NCBI GenBank assembly: GCA_021404565.1
Contig: JAAWWF010000001.1
Location: 1 to 64,000 of the forward strand
DNA: 64,000 bases
Source: Roseivirga sp.
GTDB lineage: Bacteria; Bacteroidota; Bacteroidia; Cytophagales; Cyclobacteriaceae
Direction of reading: 5' to 3'
A program made the translations under genes and the position numbers. Positions 19,085 through 26,951 of the stretch are shown one piece after another (the stretch's first letter is position 1; the number at the start of each line of letters is the position of its first letter). Below the pieces are notes generated by a model. It saw nothing but the letters and a program-made list of their open reading frames with translations. It searched no databases and was not told the DNA's origin.

Positions 19085-20173
19085 TTATTTCTGCAGGCTT
19101 ACCTGTTGACCATCGAGAAGTGTCTGGAGACCGGCCGTAGCGATCTTCTGACCCGCAGAAAGTCCTCCTGTCACCTCAAAGCCCCGGGAGGTAAGATTGC
19201 CGATAGTGATATGTTGTTTTTTAACCGTGGCTACATTGTTCCCCTGATCATTTACCAGGAATACAAAGCGTCCTTTACTGTCCTCCCCTACTGATTTGGC
19301 CGGAATGGTTAATATGCCGGAGCCCTCCTTTGTAAAGCTGAAGTTGACATTCGCTGCCATACCTGATCTCACAGCTTCTGTGGGTGCCAGCAGTACTACT
19401 TTTACAGGATATGTGGCCGTATTACTATCGACCGCAGGAGAAATTTCTGTGACCTGCCCTTCAAACACTTGTCCGTCAAGAGCCGGAAAGGTTACACTCA
19501 CATTGCTGCATTCTCTCACATCATTAATGACACTCTCCGGAATCCCTAAGCGAATGGTCATGTCACCTCCTGCATTCAGCACAGCTACTACCTGACTCGG
19601 AGATACATTTTCATCAATTTCTGCCGATACGCTGGCAATAATTCCGTTTTCAGGAGCATAGATAAAACCATAATTAATCTGTTCTTTTTGAATATCCACA
19701 CTTCGTTTCGAAGACTCAAAGCTGCTTTGCGCATTCTGATAAGAATTTTTCGCGTTCTCAAAATCACTTAGTGAGGCACTTCCTTTTTCATATAAAGAGC
19801 GGATTCTATCATAGTTGAGTTTAGTGGTTTTCATTTGAGACTCTGAACTATTGAGCGAAGCTACAGACTGTTCATACCCCAGCCTGGCTTGTACATTGTC
19901 CAGTCGGGCGAGCAACTGCCCTTTGCGCACGCGCTGCCCCAGGTTCATATTAAACTGAGTGATGATACCGCTATTCCTGAAACTGAGGTTTACAATTTTA
20001 TCTGCTTCAGCCGTACCATTGAAAGTACGCTGGTTAGTCGACTCCTGAAGGCCTGCTACCTGAAAAACGACAGGCCTCAGTACTTTCTTTTCTTGTACAT
20101 CTTCTCCTCCACAAGAGGAAAGAAAAAGAATGAGAAGGGTTAACAGACCGGTTGATTTAATAAGATTATGCAT
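19085..20173 (-). CDS. RND periplasmic adaptor (membrane fusion) lipoprotein
   Basis: The protein has 362 residues. A lipoprotein signal ends in LFLSSCGGED, tethering it to a membrane. The order is that of the HlyD/AcrA family: a lipoyl half-motif (GTAEADKIVNLSF...GQRVRKGQLLARLD), an alpha-hairpin rich in Gln and Ser (~90-170), the second lipoyl half (YAPENGIIASVSAEIDENV), a beta-barrel and a membrane-proximal domain ending TAGLQTLLDGQQV. It links the pump at 15945-19058 to the outer-membrane channel at 20181-22535, from whose gene it is separated by 7 bp. Confidence 0.93.
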   Translation of the reverse strand: MHNLIKSTGLLTLLILFLSSCGGEDVQEKKVLRPVVFQVAGLQESTNQRTFNGTAEADKIVNLSFRNSGIITQFNMNLGQRVRKGQLLARLDNVQARLGYEQSVASLNSSESQMKTTKLNYDRIRSLYEKGSASLSDFENAKNSYQNAQSSFESSKRSVDIQKEQINYGFIYAPENGIIASVSAEIDENVSPSQVVAVLNAGGDMTIRLGIPESVINDVRECSNVSVTFPALDGQVFEGQVTEISPAVDSNTATYPVKVVLLAPTEAVRSGMAANVNFSFTKEGSGILTIPAKSVGEDSKGRFVFLVNDQGNNVATVKKQHITIGNLTSRGFEVTGGLSAGQKIATAGLQTLLDGQQVSLQK

Positions 20174-20180
20174 GATATGA

Positions 20181-22535
20181 TTAATTTCTTGTGGTCAAAA
20201 AAGTTAAGAACTCCTGTCTGAAGGCTTCGTTCTCTTCAGGGGAGTGCAGGAGGAAATAGTAGCCCATAAAGCGCTCCAACTGGAGCGAACTGAGCAGATA
20301 ATTATAGATGGCATTGGCGTTGGCCAACTGGGCATTCAGGTAATTATCCTGCGCCTCGACCAATTGTACCCAGTTTACTGCTCCTGTGGCATAAGCCTCC
20401 TGGGTCAGTTCCAAACCTTCCCTGGCAGCCTCTTCCGACACCTTTGACAGTTCTATATTGGCCATCTGATTTGTTAGCTGCAGTACGGCTACATTCACAT
20501 TTCTTTCCAGGTTGAGTTCTATGTTCTGGCGATTTATATCCAGCTGCTCTTTTTGAATGGTTGCCGTCTGCCTATTGATGTTCTGCTGATTTCTCTGAAA
20601 AATGGGTAAAGACAGGTTCAGACCCACATTATAGTTTGACCTGGGAGCAGCGGCAAATCCCATGGGAACCTCCGTGCCTACCCCGCCTCGTGTAAAGTTG
20701 CTGTTGTATTGTCCCTGCACTGCCAGGGTAGGAAGAAACCGGCCTTTAGCAGCAAGTTTCAGGTTTCTTTCCGTGGCACTTATGTTATATGCAAGTGATT
20801 TTAGTTCCGGGGCATTTTTTCTGGCTTGCTTTACCAAAAAATCCACAAATGGCACTCGCAGACTAGGATCGTCTAAATAAACTCTGAGCTGATCGTAATC
20901 GTATTCTTCAAATACTCCCTTGCCCAGGTCAGCGTCTTGTACATCTATCTTCCTGTTTACCGGCTGATTCAGCAATTGATTCAGCGAAAAGAAGCCTTGC
21001 TCCAATTGATTAACTGCTTCTACCAGAGTTTGCGTGTTTTGAGCCATTTGGCTACGGAACTGAAGCAAATCTGATTTACCTGACTGACCTGATTCATAGT
21101 TTTGCCTTGCCAATTGCAGGTTCCGTTTAGTAAGATCAAGGTTCCTTGAACTGATCTGCAGATTCGCCTTGAGCAGCAGTGCATTAAAATAGGCATTGGC
21201 CCCATCAAAAATGGCATCGAGCTGACTCGCATTATAGGTCTCTTGCTGGGCTTTTTGCAGGTCTTCCTGAATCTTGATATTAGCCGAAGCTCCCGGTGCA
21301 AAAATGGTTTGACTGATAGTAATATTCCCATCGGTAGAATACTCTGGGTTCTGTCCGTTTGAAATCTCTGCGATTTTAGGATCCAGATAGGTAGAGGTAA
21401 CTGAGCCATTGACTTCTGGCAGGTAATTACTTTTGGCTGTTTTTAAGTCCTGACCAGCCAGTTCAACATCTTTAGCACCTGATTTTAAGGAGAGATTATC
21501 AGTAATCACCTCATTGATCACATCCAACAGGTTGTATCTTTTTTCTGCTGTGACACTAACAAAGTCTCCTACCAGGTTAGTCGTAGCGATATGGCTGTAT
21601 TTTATCGGTACTTCCAACCTTTCTGCTGTATTATAGTTAATCGTCAGCTCATTCGTACTTTCTATATAAAGTGGTAAATCCGAAGCATCCTGTCCATTCA
21701 CAATAGCCTCAACTGTCAGGGCAATTCTTCTGAAAAACTGATCAAGCGTTTCTGCTCTCTGATTTGTCGCCATCAAACCCAGGTGCACATCGTTGACATC
21801 AGTAGATGTAAATGATGCTATTTTCTTTTCGTTCAGCACTGACACCAATCGGGATATCTCACCATCTGTCAGTAAGAAGCCTCCTGCCATATACAGGGCA
21901 TCCACTCCTTCCAGGCCGGAGGTAATGTCTTCAATACTTTCGAAGGGGATTAGTTTGAACTCAGCCTGCTTTGATTGGAAAATTCTATCCAACAGCTCTT
22001 TTACCGGTAATGTACGTTCCATGGCTGCCTCTACTGCCACACCGACTTTTTCATAAGGATATAACTCAGAGAACACGTCAAGATCTTGCTCAAAAGACTG
22101 TGAGGTAACCAGGTACACTAGGTTATGAATGCCTGAAGATGATTTTGTCTTATCCAGTTCTGCGAAATCTCCGGGTGCAGAGCCAAACAGGATGGTTGGT
22201 TTCAGGTGCTCTTGCTTTCGCGATACAATCACATTATTAATGGCACCAAAGGCAAGAATGATATCACTCTCTCCGGTTATCATTGTCTGGTAGTGCTCTT
22301 CTGCCTTATCAAGATCGAAGCCGTTGACCAGCACCTGGCCTTCGGAAAAGATGATATTTGCGTCTTCACCCACTACTGCTCTTATTTCGTTTTTCAAACG
22401 GTCAGTCAGTGGCTCAATTTCAGCAGTGCGCACATCGAGGAGCATTCCAATACGGACATCTTTTTTGCCGGAATCCTGGGCAAAACTGTAGGCCATCGAT
22501 GCCATAAGCATGATGAGAATGGCTTTAATCTTCAT
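20181..22535 (-). CDS. ABC-type substrate-binding domain fused to a TolC-type outer-membrane channel
   Basis: The protein has 784 residues, far longer than a normal ~450-residue TolC. A signal peptide (MKIKAILIMLMASMAYSFA) is followed at ~27-330 by a domain resembling periplasmic ABC_sub_bind proteins: VRIGMLLD, SDIILAFGAINNVIVSR, TILFGSAPGDF, EKVGVAVE, VDALYMAGGFLLTDGEISRLVSVL and AETLDQFFRRIALTVEAIVNG. From ~345 to the end is a full outer-membrane efflux protein with two copies of the coiled-coil repeat unit (LLDVINEVITDNLSLKSG...; GLELTQEAYATGAVNWVQLVEAQDNYLNAQ). No stop or frameshift lies between the parts. It is the first gene of the efflux operon. The N-domain may sense or capture a substrate; that is inference. 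Confidence 0.85.
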   Translation of the reverse strand: MKIKAILIMLMASMAYSFAQDSGKKDVRIGMLLDVRTAEIEPLTDRLKNEIRAVVGEDANIIFSEGQVLVNGFDLDKAEEHYQTMITGESDIILAFGAINNVIVSRKQEHLKPTILFGSAPGDFAELDKTKSSSGIHNLVYLVTSQSFEQDLDVFSELYPYEKVGVAVEAAMERTLPVKELLDRIFQSKQAEFKLIPFESIEDITSGLEGVDALYMAGGFLLTDGEISRLVSVLNEKKIASFTSTDVNDVHLGLMATNQRAETLDQFFRRIALTVEAIVNGQDASDLPLYIESTNELTINYNTAERLEVPIKYSHIATTNLVGDFVSVTAEKRYNLLDVINEVITDNLSLKSGAKDVELAGQDLKTAKSNYLPEVNGSVTSTYLDPKIAEISNGQNPEYSTDGNITISQTIFAPGASANIKIQEDLQKAQQETYNASQLDAIFDGANAYFNALLLKANLQISSRNLDLTKRNLQLARQNYESGQSGKSDLLQFRSQMAQNTQTLVEAVNQLEQGFFSLNQLLNQPVNRKIDVQDADLGKGVFEEYDYDQLRVYLDDPSLRVPFVDFLVKQARKNAPELKSLAYNISATERNLKLAAKGRFLPTLAVQGQYNSNFTRGGVGTEVPMGFAAAPRSNYNVGLNLSLPIFQRNQQNINRQTATIQKEQLDINRQNIELNLERNVNVAVLQLTNQMANIELSKVSEEAAREGLELTQEAYATGAVNWVQLVEAQDNYLNAQLANANAIYNYLLSSLQLERFMGYYFLLHSPEENEAFRQEFLTFLTTRN

Positions 22536-22868
22536 AGTTGTTTAAGGTTAATGTGATTGGGCTGTTTTTTTAAGTTAACCATTTTAAAGGCATTTGCCTG
22601 ATCAAAAAAGTCAACGTTCTTACAGTTTAGTCCAATCACGGTTAATTCATGTTGATTGAATTTGGCTGGCCTTTCCTTACGTTCAGGCAAGAATAGATTG
22701 GCTAATCTATCTATAAAACATTATTGAACAGAAGGCCTTATCTTCTGCACGAAATGCTCAAACGAATGTATGAATCCATCCATTCGATGATTCGGTTCAT
22801 TCGTTCATGATTCTGATCATTTCATTAAAAAAACTCTCAAAACTCACATAAAAGAAAGATACTTGAAC
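22536..22868. promoter_or_regulatory. Divergent control region between the efflux operon and the two-component system
   Basis: No gene is seen in this 333-bp gap, which must hold both promoters. An inverted repeat, GTGATTGG (22553-22560) and CCAATCAC (22632-22639), brackets the region just upstream of the efflux operon start. Nearer the kinase gene, CGAATG (22763-22768) and two CATTCG copies (22781-22786, 22798-22803) form a cluster of related hexamers in opposite orientations. Both are candidate regulator sites; which protein binds is unknown, with the adjacent LytTR regulator the obvious candidate. Confidence 0.4.
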
Positions 22869-23891
22869 ATGGCAGAGAAGGAGGAAAGGGCACTGCGTTT
22901 ACTCAACTCAGTTCCCATAGTCATCATGAACTTCATGTTTTTGGTGATTATAGTCGCCATCCATTTTAACGATGGAACAGAGATAGCTCTCAATTTTGCA
23001 CTGCAGTTCTATTTTACCTCGATAATTGTGATAGTACTTTATAAGAAACACATTGTTAGGCAGCTTATTCTCAGTGCAGACAAGGGAAAGAGGAAGCATT
23101 TTATTCTTTTGATTGTTTTAGTGGCCTCCGGCTTACTCGCCTCGATAGTAATCGATCTTTTGCAGCTAACATTGGACAAACCTCCCCTGGTTTTGAATAT
23201 CCTTCTCTGGACCACCTTTACGCTCATTGGTCTTTTTATGGTTTCTACCTCGGCCTATACCCATTACTACTACGGGCAGAAGCTTAATACTGTGAAGGCT
23301 GATGCAGATAAAGTAAAAGCTGAGCTGGACCTGCTTAAGAGCCAGATCAATCCACATTTTCTCTTCAATACCCTCAACAACATCTATGGTCTGGTCCATA
23401 TGAAAGATCCCCGGGCTCCCGAGATGATATCGCAGCTCTCTAAAATTCTTCGATACCTGCTGTACGACTGTGGTGCTGCCCGCGTCAGCTTACGAAAAGA
23501 AAAGGAGTTGATTGAAAATTACCTTCAGCTCCAATCTATGAAATCGAAAAGCCTTGCTGACCGGATAGATTTCTATTGTGACGGGCTCAATGACCAGCAA
23601 ACCATTATGCCCATGCTGCTTATCAACTTCGTGGAAAACTGTTTCAAGCACAGCGATATTGAGACCAATGAAGAAGGCTGGGTCACGATCAGCCTCGAGG
23701 TCAGCGATAACGAATTACACTTTACCACCAGAAATACGGTTAAGCAGGAGACCAAAAAGAAAAAAGACTCTGGCATCGGTCTCTCTAACACCCAAAAGAT
23801 GCTGAGTGCCGAGTACGGTGAAAAACACAGTCTACAGGCCGGTATGATCGATGACTTTTTTGAAATAGACCTTAAATTGGAACTGGTATGA
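22869..23891 (+). CDS. LytS/YehU-type membrane sensor histidine kinase
   Basis: The protein has 340 residues from the ATG at 22869; a TTG two codons earlier is the alternative. Four hydrophobic segments span ~12-130. A short coiled coil (VKADADKVKAELDLLKSQ) leads to the His_kinase domain with phospho-acceptor His163 in SQINPHFLFNTLNNI. The ATPase part shows the N-box INFVENCFKH and the G-box DSGIGLSNTQKML. This is the compact LytS family that pairs with LytTR regulators. Its stop overlaps the regulator start by four bases (ATGA), so the two are translationally coupled. It is divergent from the efflux operon, a likely target. Confidence 0.9.
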   Translation: MAEKEERALRLLNSVPIVIMNFMFLVIIVAIHFNDGTEIALNFALQFYFTSIIVIVLYKKHIVRQLILSADKGKRKHFILLIVLVASGLLASIVIDLLQLTLDKPPLVLNILLWTTFTLIGLFMVSTSAYTHYYYGQKLNTVKADADKVKAELDLLKSQINPHFLFNTLNNIYGLVHMKDPRAPEMISQLSKILRYLLYDCGAARVSLRKEKELIENYLQLQSMKSKSLADRIDFYCDGLNDQQTIMPMLLINFVENCFKHSDIETNEEGWVTISLEVSDNELHFTTRNTVKQETKKKKDSGIGLSNTQKMLSAEYGEKHSLQAGMIDDFFEIDLKLELV

Positions 23892-24625
23892 TACTGAAAT
23901 GTGTGGTAGTAGACGATGAAGCAATCGCCAGAAGCTTACTGGCCGATTATGTTTCGAAGATTCCTGAGTTGGAGTTGATTGCCACCTGTGCCACTGCCCT
24001 GGAGGCTATGCCGCATATCAGGTCCGGTAAGGTAGACCTGCTCTTTCTGGATATAGAAATGCCTGAAATCACAGGTATCGACTTTCTGAAAAGCCTTGGG
24101 CCAGGCCCCCAGGTGATTCTCACCACAGCCTATTCTGAGTACGCCATTCAGAGTTACGAATACGGGGTTGCTGACTATCTGCTGAAGCCTATTGAGTTCA
24201 ATCGCTTTTACAAGTCTGTCAATCGCATTCTGGCCAATGCCAATATACCTGCTGCTGCCAATCCTCAACCCGCTGCGGCTGAGGCAGAAAAAACAGATGA
24301 CTTCCTCTTTGTGAAAGCGGATAACAAAGTGCTGAAGGTCAACTATGCAGACATACAGTATATCACCAGCAAGGGTGCCTATGTGCAGATTGTGACCACT
24401 GCCGGTAAGAAGATCATGACCTTACAATCCATGAATAAGATGGAGGAGGTTCTGCCCCCCGCCACCTTCTTCAGGGTGCATCGCTCGCATATTATCAATA
24501 TCTCCTATGTCAATGCCATTGAGGGGAATACCCTCCGCCTGGCAGATGATATGATGATCAGTCTGAGTAAGAGTAAAAAAGACGATTTTATTCAAAGGAT
24601 TGATAAGGCGAATTTGCTGGGGTGA
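23888..24625 (+). CDS. LytTR-family response regulator
   Basis: The protein has 245 residues. Residues 1-120 are a receiver domain with the acidic pair DD at 9-10, phospho-acceptor Asp55 in LLFLDIEMP, Thr/Ser in ILTTAYS and Lys100 in YLLKPIE. An Ala/Pro-rich linker follows (~122-136). Residues ~140-243 are a LytTR DNA-binding domain (DDFLFVKADNK, ITSKGAYVQI, FFRVHRSHIINI). It would be phosphorylated by the overlapping kinase gene. It probably binds in the 22536-22868 gap, but that is inference from gene arrangement. Confidence 0.93.
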   Translation: MILKCVVVDDEAIARSLLADYVSKIPELELIATCATALEAMPHIRSGKVDLLFLDIEMPEITGIDFLKSLGPGPQVILTTAYSEYAIQSYEYGVADYLLKPIEFNRFYKSVNRILANANIPAAANPQPAAAEAEKTDDFLFVKADNKVLKVNYADIQYITSKGAYVQIVTTAGKKIMTLQSMNKMEEVLPPATFFRVHRSHIINISYVNAIEGNTLRLADDMMISLSKSKKDDFIQRIDKANLLG

Positions 24626-24796
24626 ATCATTGATGACTTAAAGTATTATGACCAGCCTTGGCGCAATTGCGTTATCATCGGTTAGAATATAACCGCAAAG
24701 GGCGCGGAGGTCCGCAAAGTTTAGTTAAAACTTCAAAGAAAAAACTCGTTTGGAACAGTCGATTGATTTCTCATGCTTATCTGACCCCTTGGACTA

Positions 24797-24830
24797 ATAT
24801 ACAAATTCGTATATATACAAATTTGTATAT
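24797..24830. repeat. Two adjacent 18-bp AT-rich palindromes
   Basis: ATATACAAATTTGTATAT at 24813-24830 is a perfect 18-bp palindrome. The preceding 24797-24814 differs by one base (AAATTCGT in the middle) and overlaps it by two bases. Tandem near-identical operators are typical of dimeric repressor sites, but here they sit between the 3' ends of convergent genes, so the role is unclear. Confidence 0.6.
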
Positions 24831-24860
24831 ACAAGCTTTCTGGAAATCGAAGCCAAGCAC

Positions 24861-24886
24861 AAAAAAAAGCGACCTCTCAGCCGCTT
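24861..24886 (-). terminator. Intrinsic terminator for the M28 peptidase gene
   Basis: Read on the minus strand, AAGCG (24886-24882) pairs with CGCTT (24871-24867) around a 10-nt loop and runs directly into a long T tract (24868-24861). It lies about 90 bp past the peptidase stop codon. The stem is short but the U-run is long. Confidence 0.7.
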
Positions 24887-24974
24887 CATTCAAAATTCTT
24901 CATTTTCAAGTGCCGTAGCTTTTGGTGTAATCAACTCACAAGGCGTAGGCACTCAACGTTTAACATTCAGAAGA

Positions 24975-26345
24975 TCATCTTCTTCTGATCTGCCTTGCTG
25001 GAAATACCACAGGCGACTCATTGCCATCATGGCCTACTGCGGCTACACCAAAGTAATAGTTGTCAATCACAATGCCTTCGAGGGTGAATTCATTCACTCC
25101 GGTCACAAACCTTGAATTGTCCCAGGTGGGTGAAGTGGTCAGCCTCCAGTAGATTTTATAGCCGGCAATGTTCTTGTCATCTGATTTTTCCCAGGCCAGT
25201 GTAGTAGATGGACGAACAGCTCCGCCAATGGCTACCCCTTCCGGTGCGGGAGGCGCCCAGGCCAACCCTGCCAGTGATATCTCGTTCACAGCAGTTAGCT
25301 TGCGCGTATAGGGAAAATTAACTCCCTCAATGACGTCACCGTATTTGATACCGTTCTCCTCACGGATGTTCTGGTGCTGGCGATTATAGTTTTCATGTGC
25401 TTCCATGATACGTACTCCTGCAAAACCCAGGTCGTTGAAAGGCCTGTGGTGTCCTCCTCTACCAAAACGATCCAATCTGTAAATCATCATGGGATTCATT
25501 TCCGGCATATAAGTACCTACCTGCTTATGGATAAACCTGGCAAGCTGTCGTGAAATACCATCAACTTCACCGCCTGTAAATCTTCTGCCTCTTCTTGCCC
25601 TCTCCTCCTCATTGGCTGGAGTAGGTTCAGAGAAAATTCTGAAAGTGCGATTATCGATTACCCCATCCACTCCTTCTATGTTACCGATCATGTCATTGTT
25701 GAGTATACCGATCATTTCCCAGTTGTTAGCCTGAGCATATCTGGCCAGTCCGGCACCACCAAAAAGGCCCTGCTCTTCTCCAGATAGCCCTACAAAAGCC
25801 ACACTGTGCTTAAACTTGTACTTTGATAGTACCCTGGCGGCTTCAATGGTGCCAGCCATACCTGAAGCATTGTCATTGGCTCCGGGAGCATCCACTTCAA
25901 AATCCATGGTATTAGAAGCACGTGAATCGATATCACCGGACATCATCACATAAGAATCAGGATAATCGGTACCTCTGAGTACTGCCACCACGTTGACCAC
26001 CCAGGCATCATGAGGCACTCTCCTGTTTCCCTCCTTGGTCACCAGGTCTTTCTGATAGAAAACCTCCAGACAATTTCCACACTCGGCAGATATCTTTTCG
26101 AATTCGGATTTGATCCACCTTCTGGCGGCACCAATACCCCGGGTATTGGAAACAGTATCGGAGAAAGTATTACGGGTACCAAAGTTGGCAAGCTTACGAA
26201 TATCAGCTTCCAGGCGGTCAGCTGAGGTTGCATTAATGATATCGTAAATCCGCGTATCTATGGCCGGAGGGGCCTGTTGTGAAAAAACATCGAAAAAAAA
26301 TGTCAATCCAAGTAGTAACATCAGGCCTTTGCGTGTAGTCTTCAT
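24975..26345 (-). CDS. Secreted M28-family metallopeptidase with C-terminal FN3-like domain
   Basis: The protein has 456 residues, with a signal peptide ending DVFSQ. The M28 zinc-peptidase part spans ~35-350: MSGDIDSR, GANDNASG (bridging Asp), GLSGEEQGLFG (catalytic and metal Glu), LNNDMIGN (Asp) and FGRGGHHRPFN (His). The first metal ligand, usually His in HxD, appears as Asp in GDIDS. Residues ~365-456 form a fibronectin-III-like domain (PSTTLAWEKSDDKNIAGYKIYWR). It is probably a periplasmic or secreted aminopeptidase. It is monocistronic, with its own terminator. Confidence 0.88.
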   Translation of the reverse strand: MKTTRKGLMLLLGLTFFFDVFSQQAPPAIDTRIYDIINATSADRLEADIRKLANFGTRNTFSDTVSNTRGIGAARRWIKSEFEKISAECGNCLEVFYQKDLVTKEGNRRVPHDAWVVNVVAVLRGTDYPDSYVMMSGDIDSRASNTMDFEVDAPGANDNASGMAGTIEAARVLSKYKFKHSVAFVGLSGEEQGLFGGAGLARYAQANNWEMIGILNNDMIGNIEGVDGVIDNRTFRIFSEPTPANEEERARRGRRFTGGEVDGISRQLARFIHKQVGTYMPEMNPMMIYRLDRFGRGGHHRPFNDLGFAGVRIMEAHENYNRQHQNIREENGIKYGDVIEGVNFPYTRKLTAVNEISLAGLAWAPPAPEGVAIGGAVRPSTTLAWEKSDDKNIAGYKIYWRLTTSPTWDNSRFVTGVNEFTLEGIVIDNYYFGVAAVGHDGNESPVVFPARQIRRR

Positions 26346-26722
26346 AATAATAAAGGTTGATACAGTTTACAGTAACAGTTTGTTGGTCGCTGGAAGATAT
26401 GAAAGAAAAGAGGGGAGCAAAATCAAAAACTGATTAGTGGAGGAACAGCGACCAACGAGGCTGTTGCCTAAAGTAGGTTACCCGACATTAGAACTTTCTG
26501 TAAAAATCGAATACTCTGATTACCCCAACTGTTATTAGCGTACTAACTGTTAAAACTGATTAAAAAATGTTAAAAAAATCTCTGGCACGGGTAAGGGATG
26601 AAGGCCTTAACGGTTGTCTTAACTGAGGAGATTATTCAAAGAATAAAAAATATTTTTTGACGAACCGAACCAACTTGGCACAAGGATTGTCGTATAATAA
26701 GAGTAACCCCAAATAATAGAAA
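26346..26722. promoter_or_regulatory. Divergent upstream region with an 11-bp inverted repeat
   Basis: No gene is seen in this gap between the M28 peptidase (minus) and the 37-residue peptide (plus). GTTGGTCGCTG (26382-26392) is exactly repeated in inverted orientation as CAGCGACCAAC (26446-26456), in the 5' leader side of the peptidase gene. It could be an operator or a leader hairpin arm. The right end carries the sigma54-like promoter listed separately. Confidence 0.4.
26675..26690 (+). promoter_or_regulatory. Sigma54-like (-24/-12) promoter of the small peptide gene
   Basis: TTGGCAC (26675-26681), five bases, then TTGT (26687-26690). The sigma54 consensus is TGGCAC-N5-TTGC, so only the last base differs. 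It is 33 bp upstream of the ATG at 26723, giving a transcript start near 26702. Confidence 0.5.
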
Positions 26723-26836
26723 ATGAGAACGAAAACGTTAATATTCACAGCAGCCGTAATTGCCACAGGGATTGGCATCTACAGCATCGCAGGTAAGAAA
26801 ATTGCCCTGCCGAAAAGGAAAAAGAGCACCAAGTAG
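26723..26836 (+). CDS. Small single-pass membrane peptide, 37 aa
   Basis: The peptide begins MRTKTLIFTAAVIATG, continues through a hydrophobic segment (about residues 6-22) and ends in a strongly basic tail (KKIALPKRKKSTK). It could equally be a cleaved signal-like peptide. AATAGAAA precedes the ATG, without a strong Shine-Dalgarno, as is common in Bacteroidota. A sigma54-like promoter lies just upstream and a good intrinsic terminator downstream (26887-26910), which makes a real transcript likely. No family is recognised. Confidence 0.6.
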   Translation: MRTKTLIFTAAVIATGIGIYSIAGKKIALPKRKKSTK

Positions 26837-26886
26837 TATCCAACAGGAGTACTTCCAACCCCTTGTGGTTGTTAAATAATAGATGT

Positions 26887-26910
26887 AGCCTCGGTTTACC
26901 GGGGCTTTTT
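26887..26910 (+). terminator. Intrinsic terminator after the 37-residue peptide gene
   Basis: AGCCTCGG (26887-26894) pairs with CCGGGGCT (26899-26906), with one G-T pair, around the tetraloop TTTA, followed by TTTTT. It is 50 bp past the small gene's stop and just ahead of the next plus-strand gene. Confidence 0.85.
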
Positions 26911-26951
26911 AATGTCAAATGTTTCTTAATTTAGCGGCTCATTGCCATCAT

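Larger units (their letters stand above)
24626..24974. other. Intergenic stretch with short palindromes and a CCGCAAAG repeat
   Basis: No gene is seen in this 349-bp gap between convergent genes. It contains the palindrome CGCAATTGCG (24662-24671), a direct repeat of CCGCAAAG at 24693-24700 and 24712-24719 separated by GGCGCGGAGGT, a pair of AT-rich palindromes (24797-24830) and the terminator of the minus-strand peptidase gene (24861-24886). The CCGCAAAG arrangement resembles short dispersed repeats found in many bacterial genomes; copy number cannot be judged from one window. Confidence 0.5.

Noticed and set aside
26651-26698. Sigma70-type promoter TTGACG...TATAAT ahead of the 37-residue peptide gene
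   Set aside because: The two elements are about 30 bases apart, far from the 17 needed, and this phylum's main promoters differ; the -24/-12 motif fits better.
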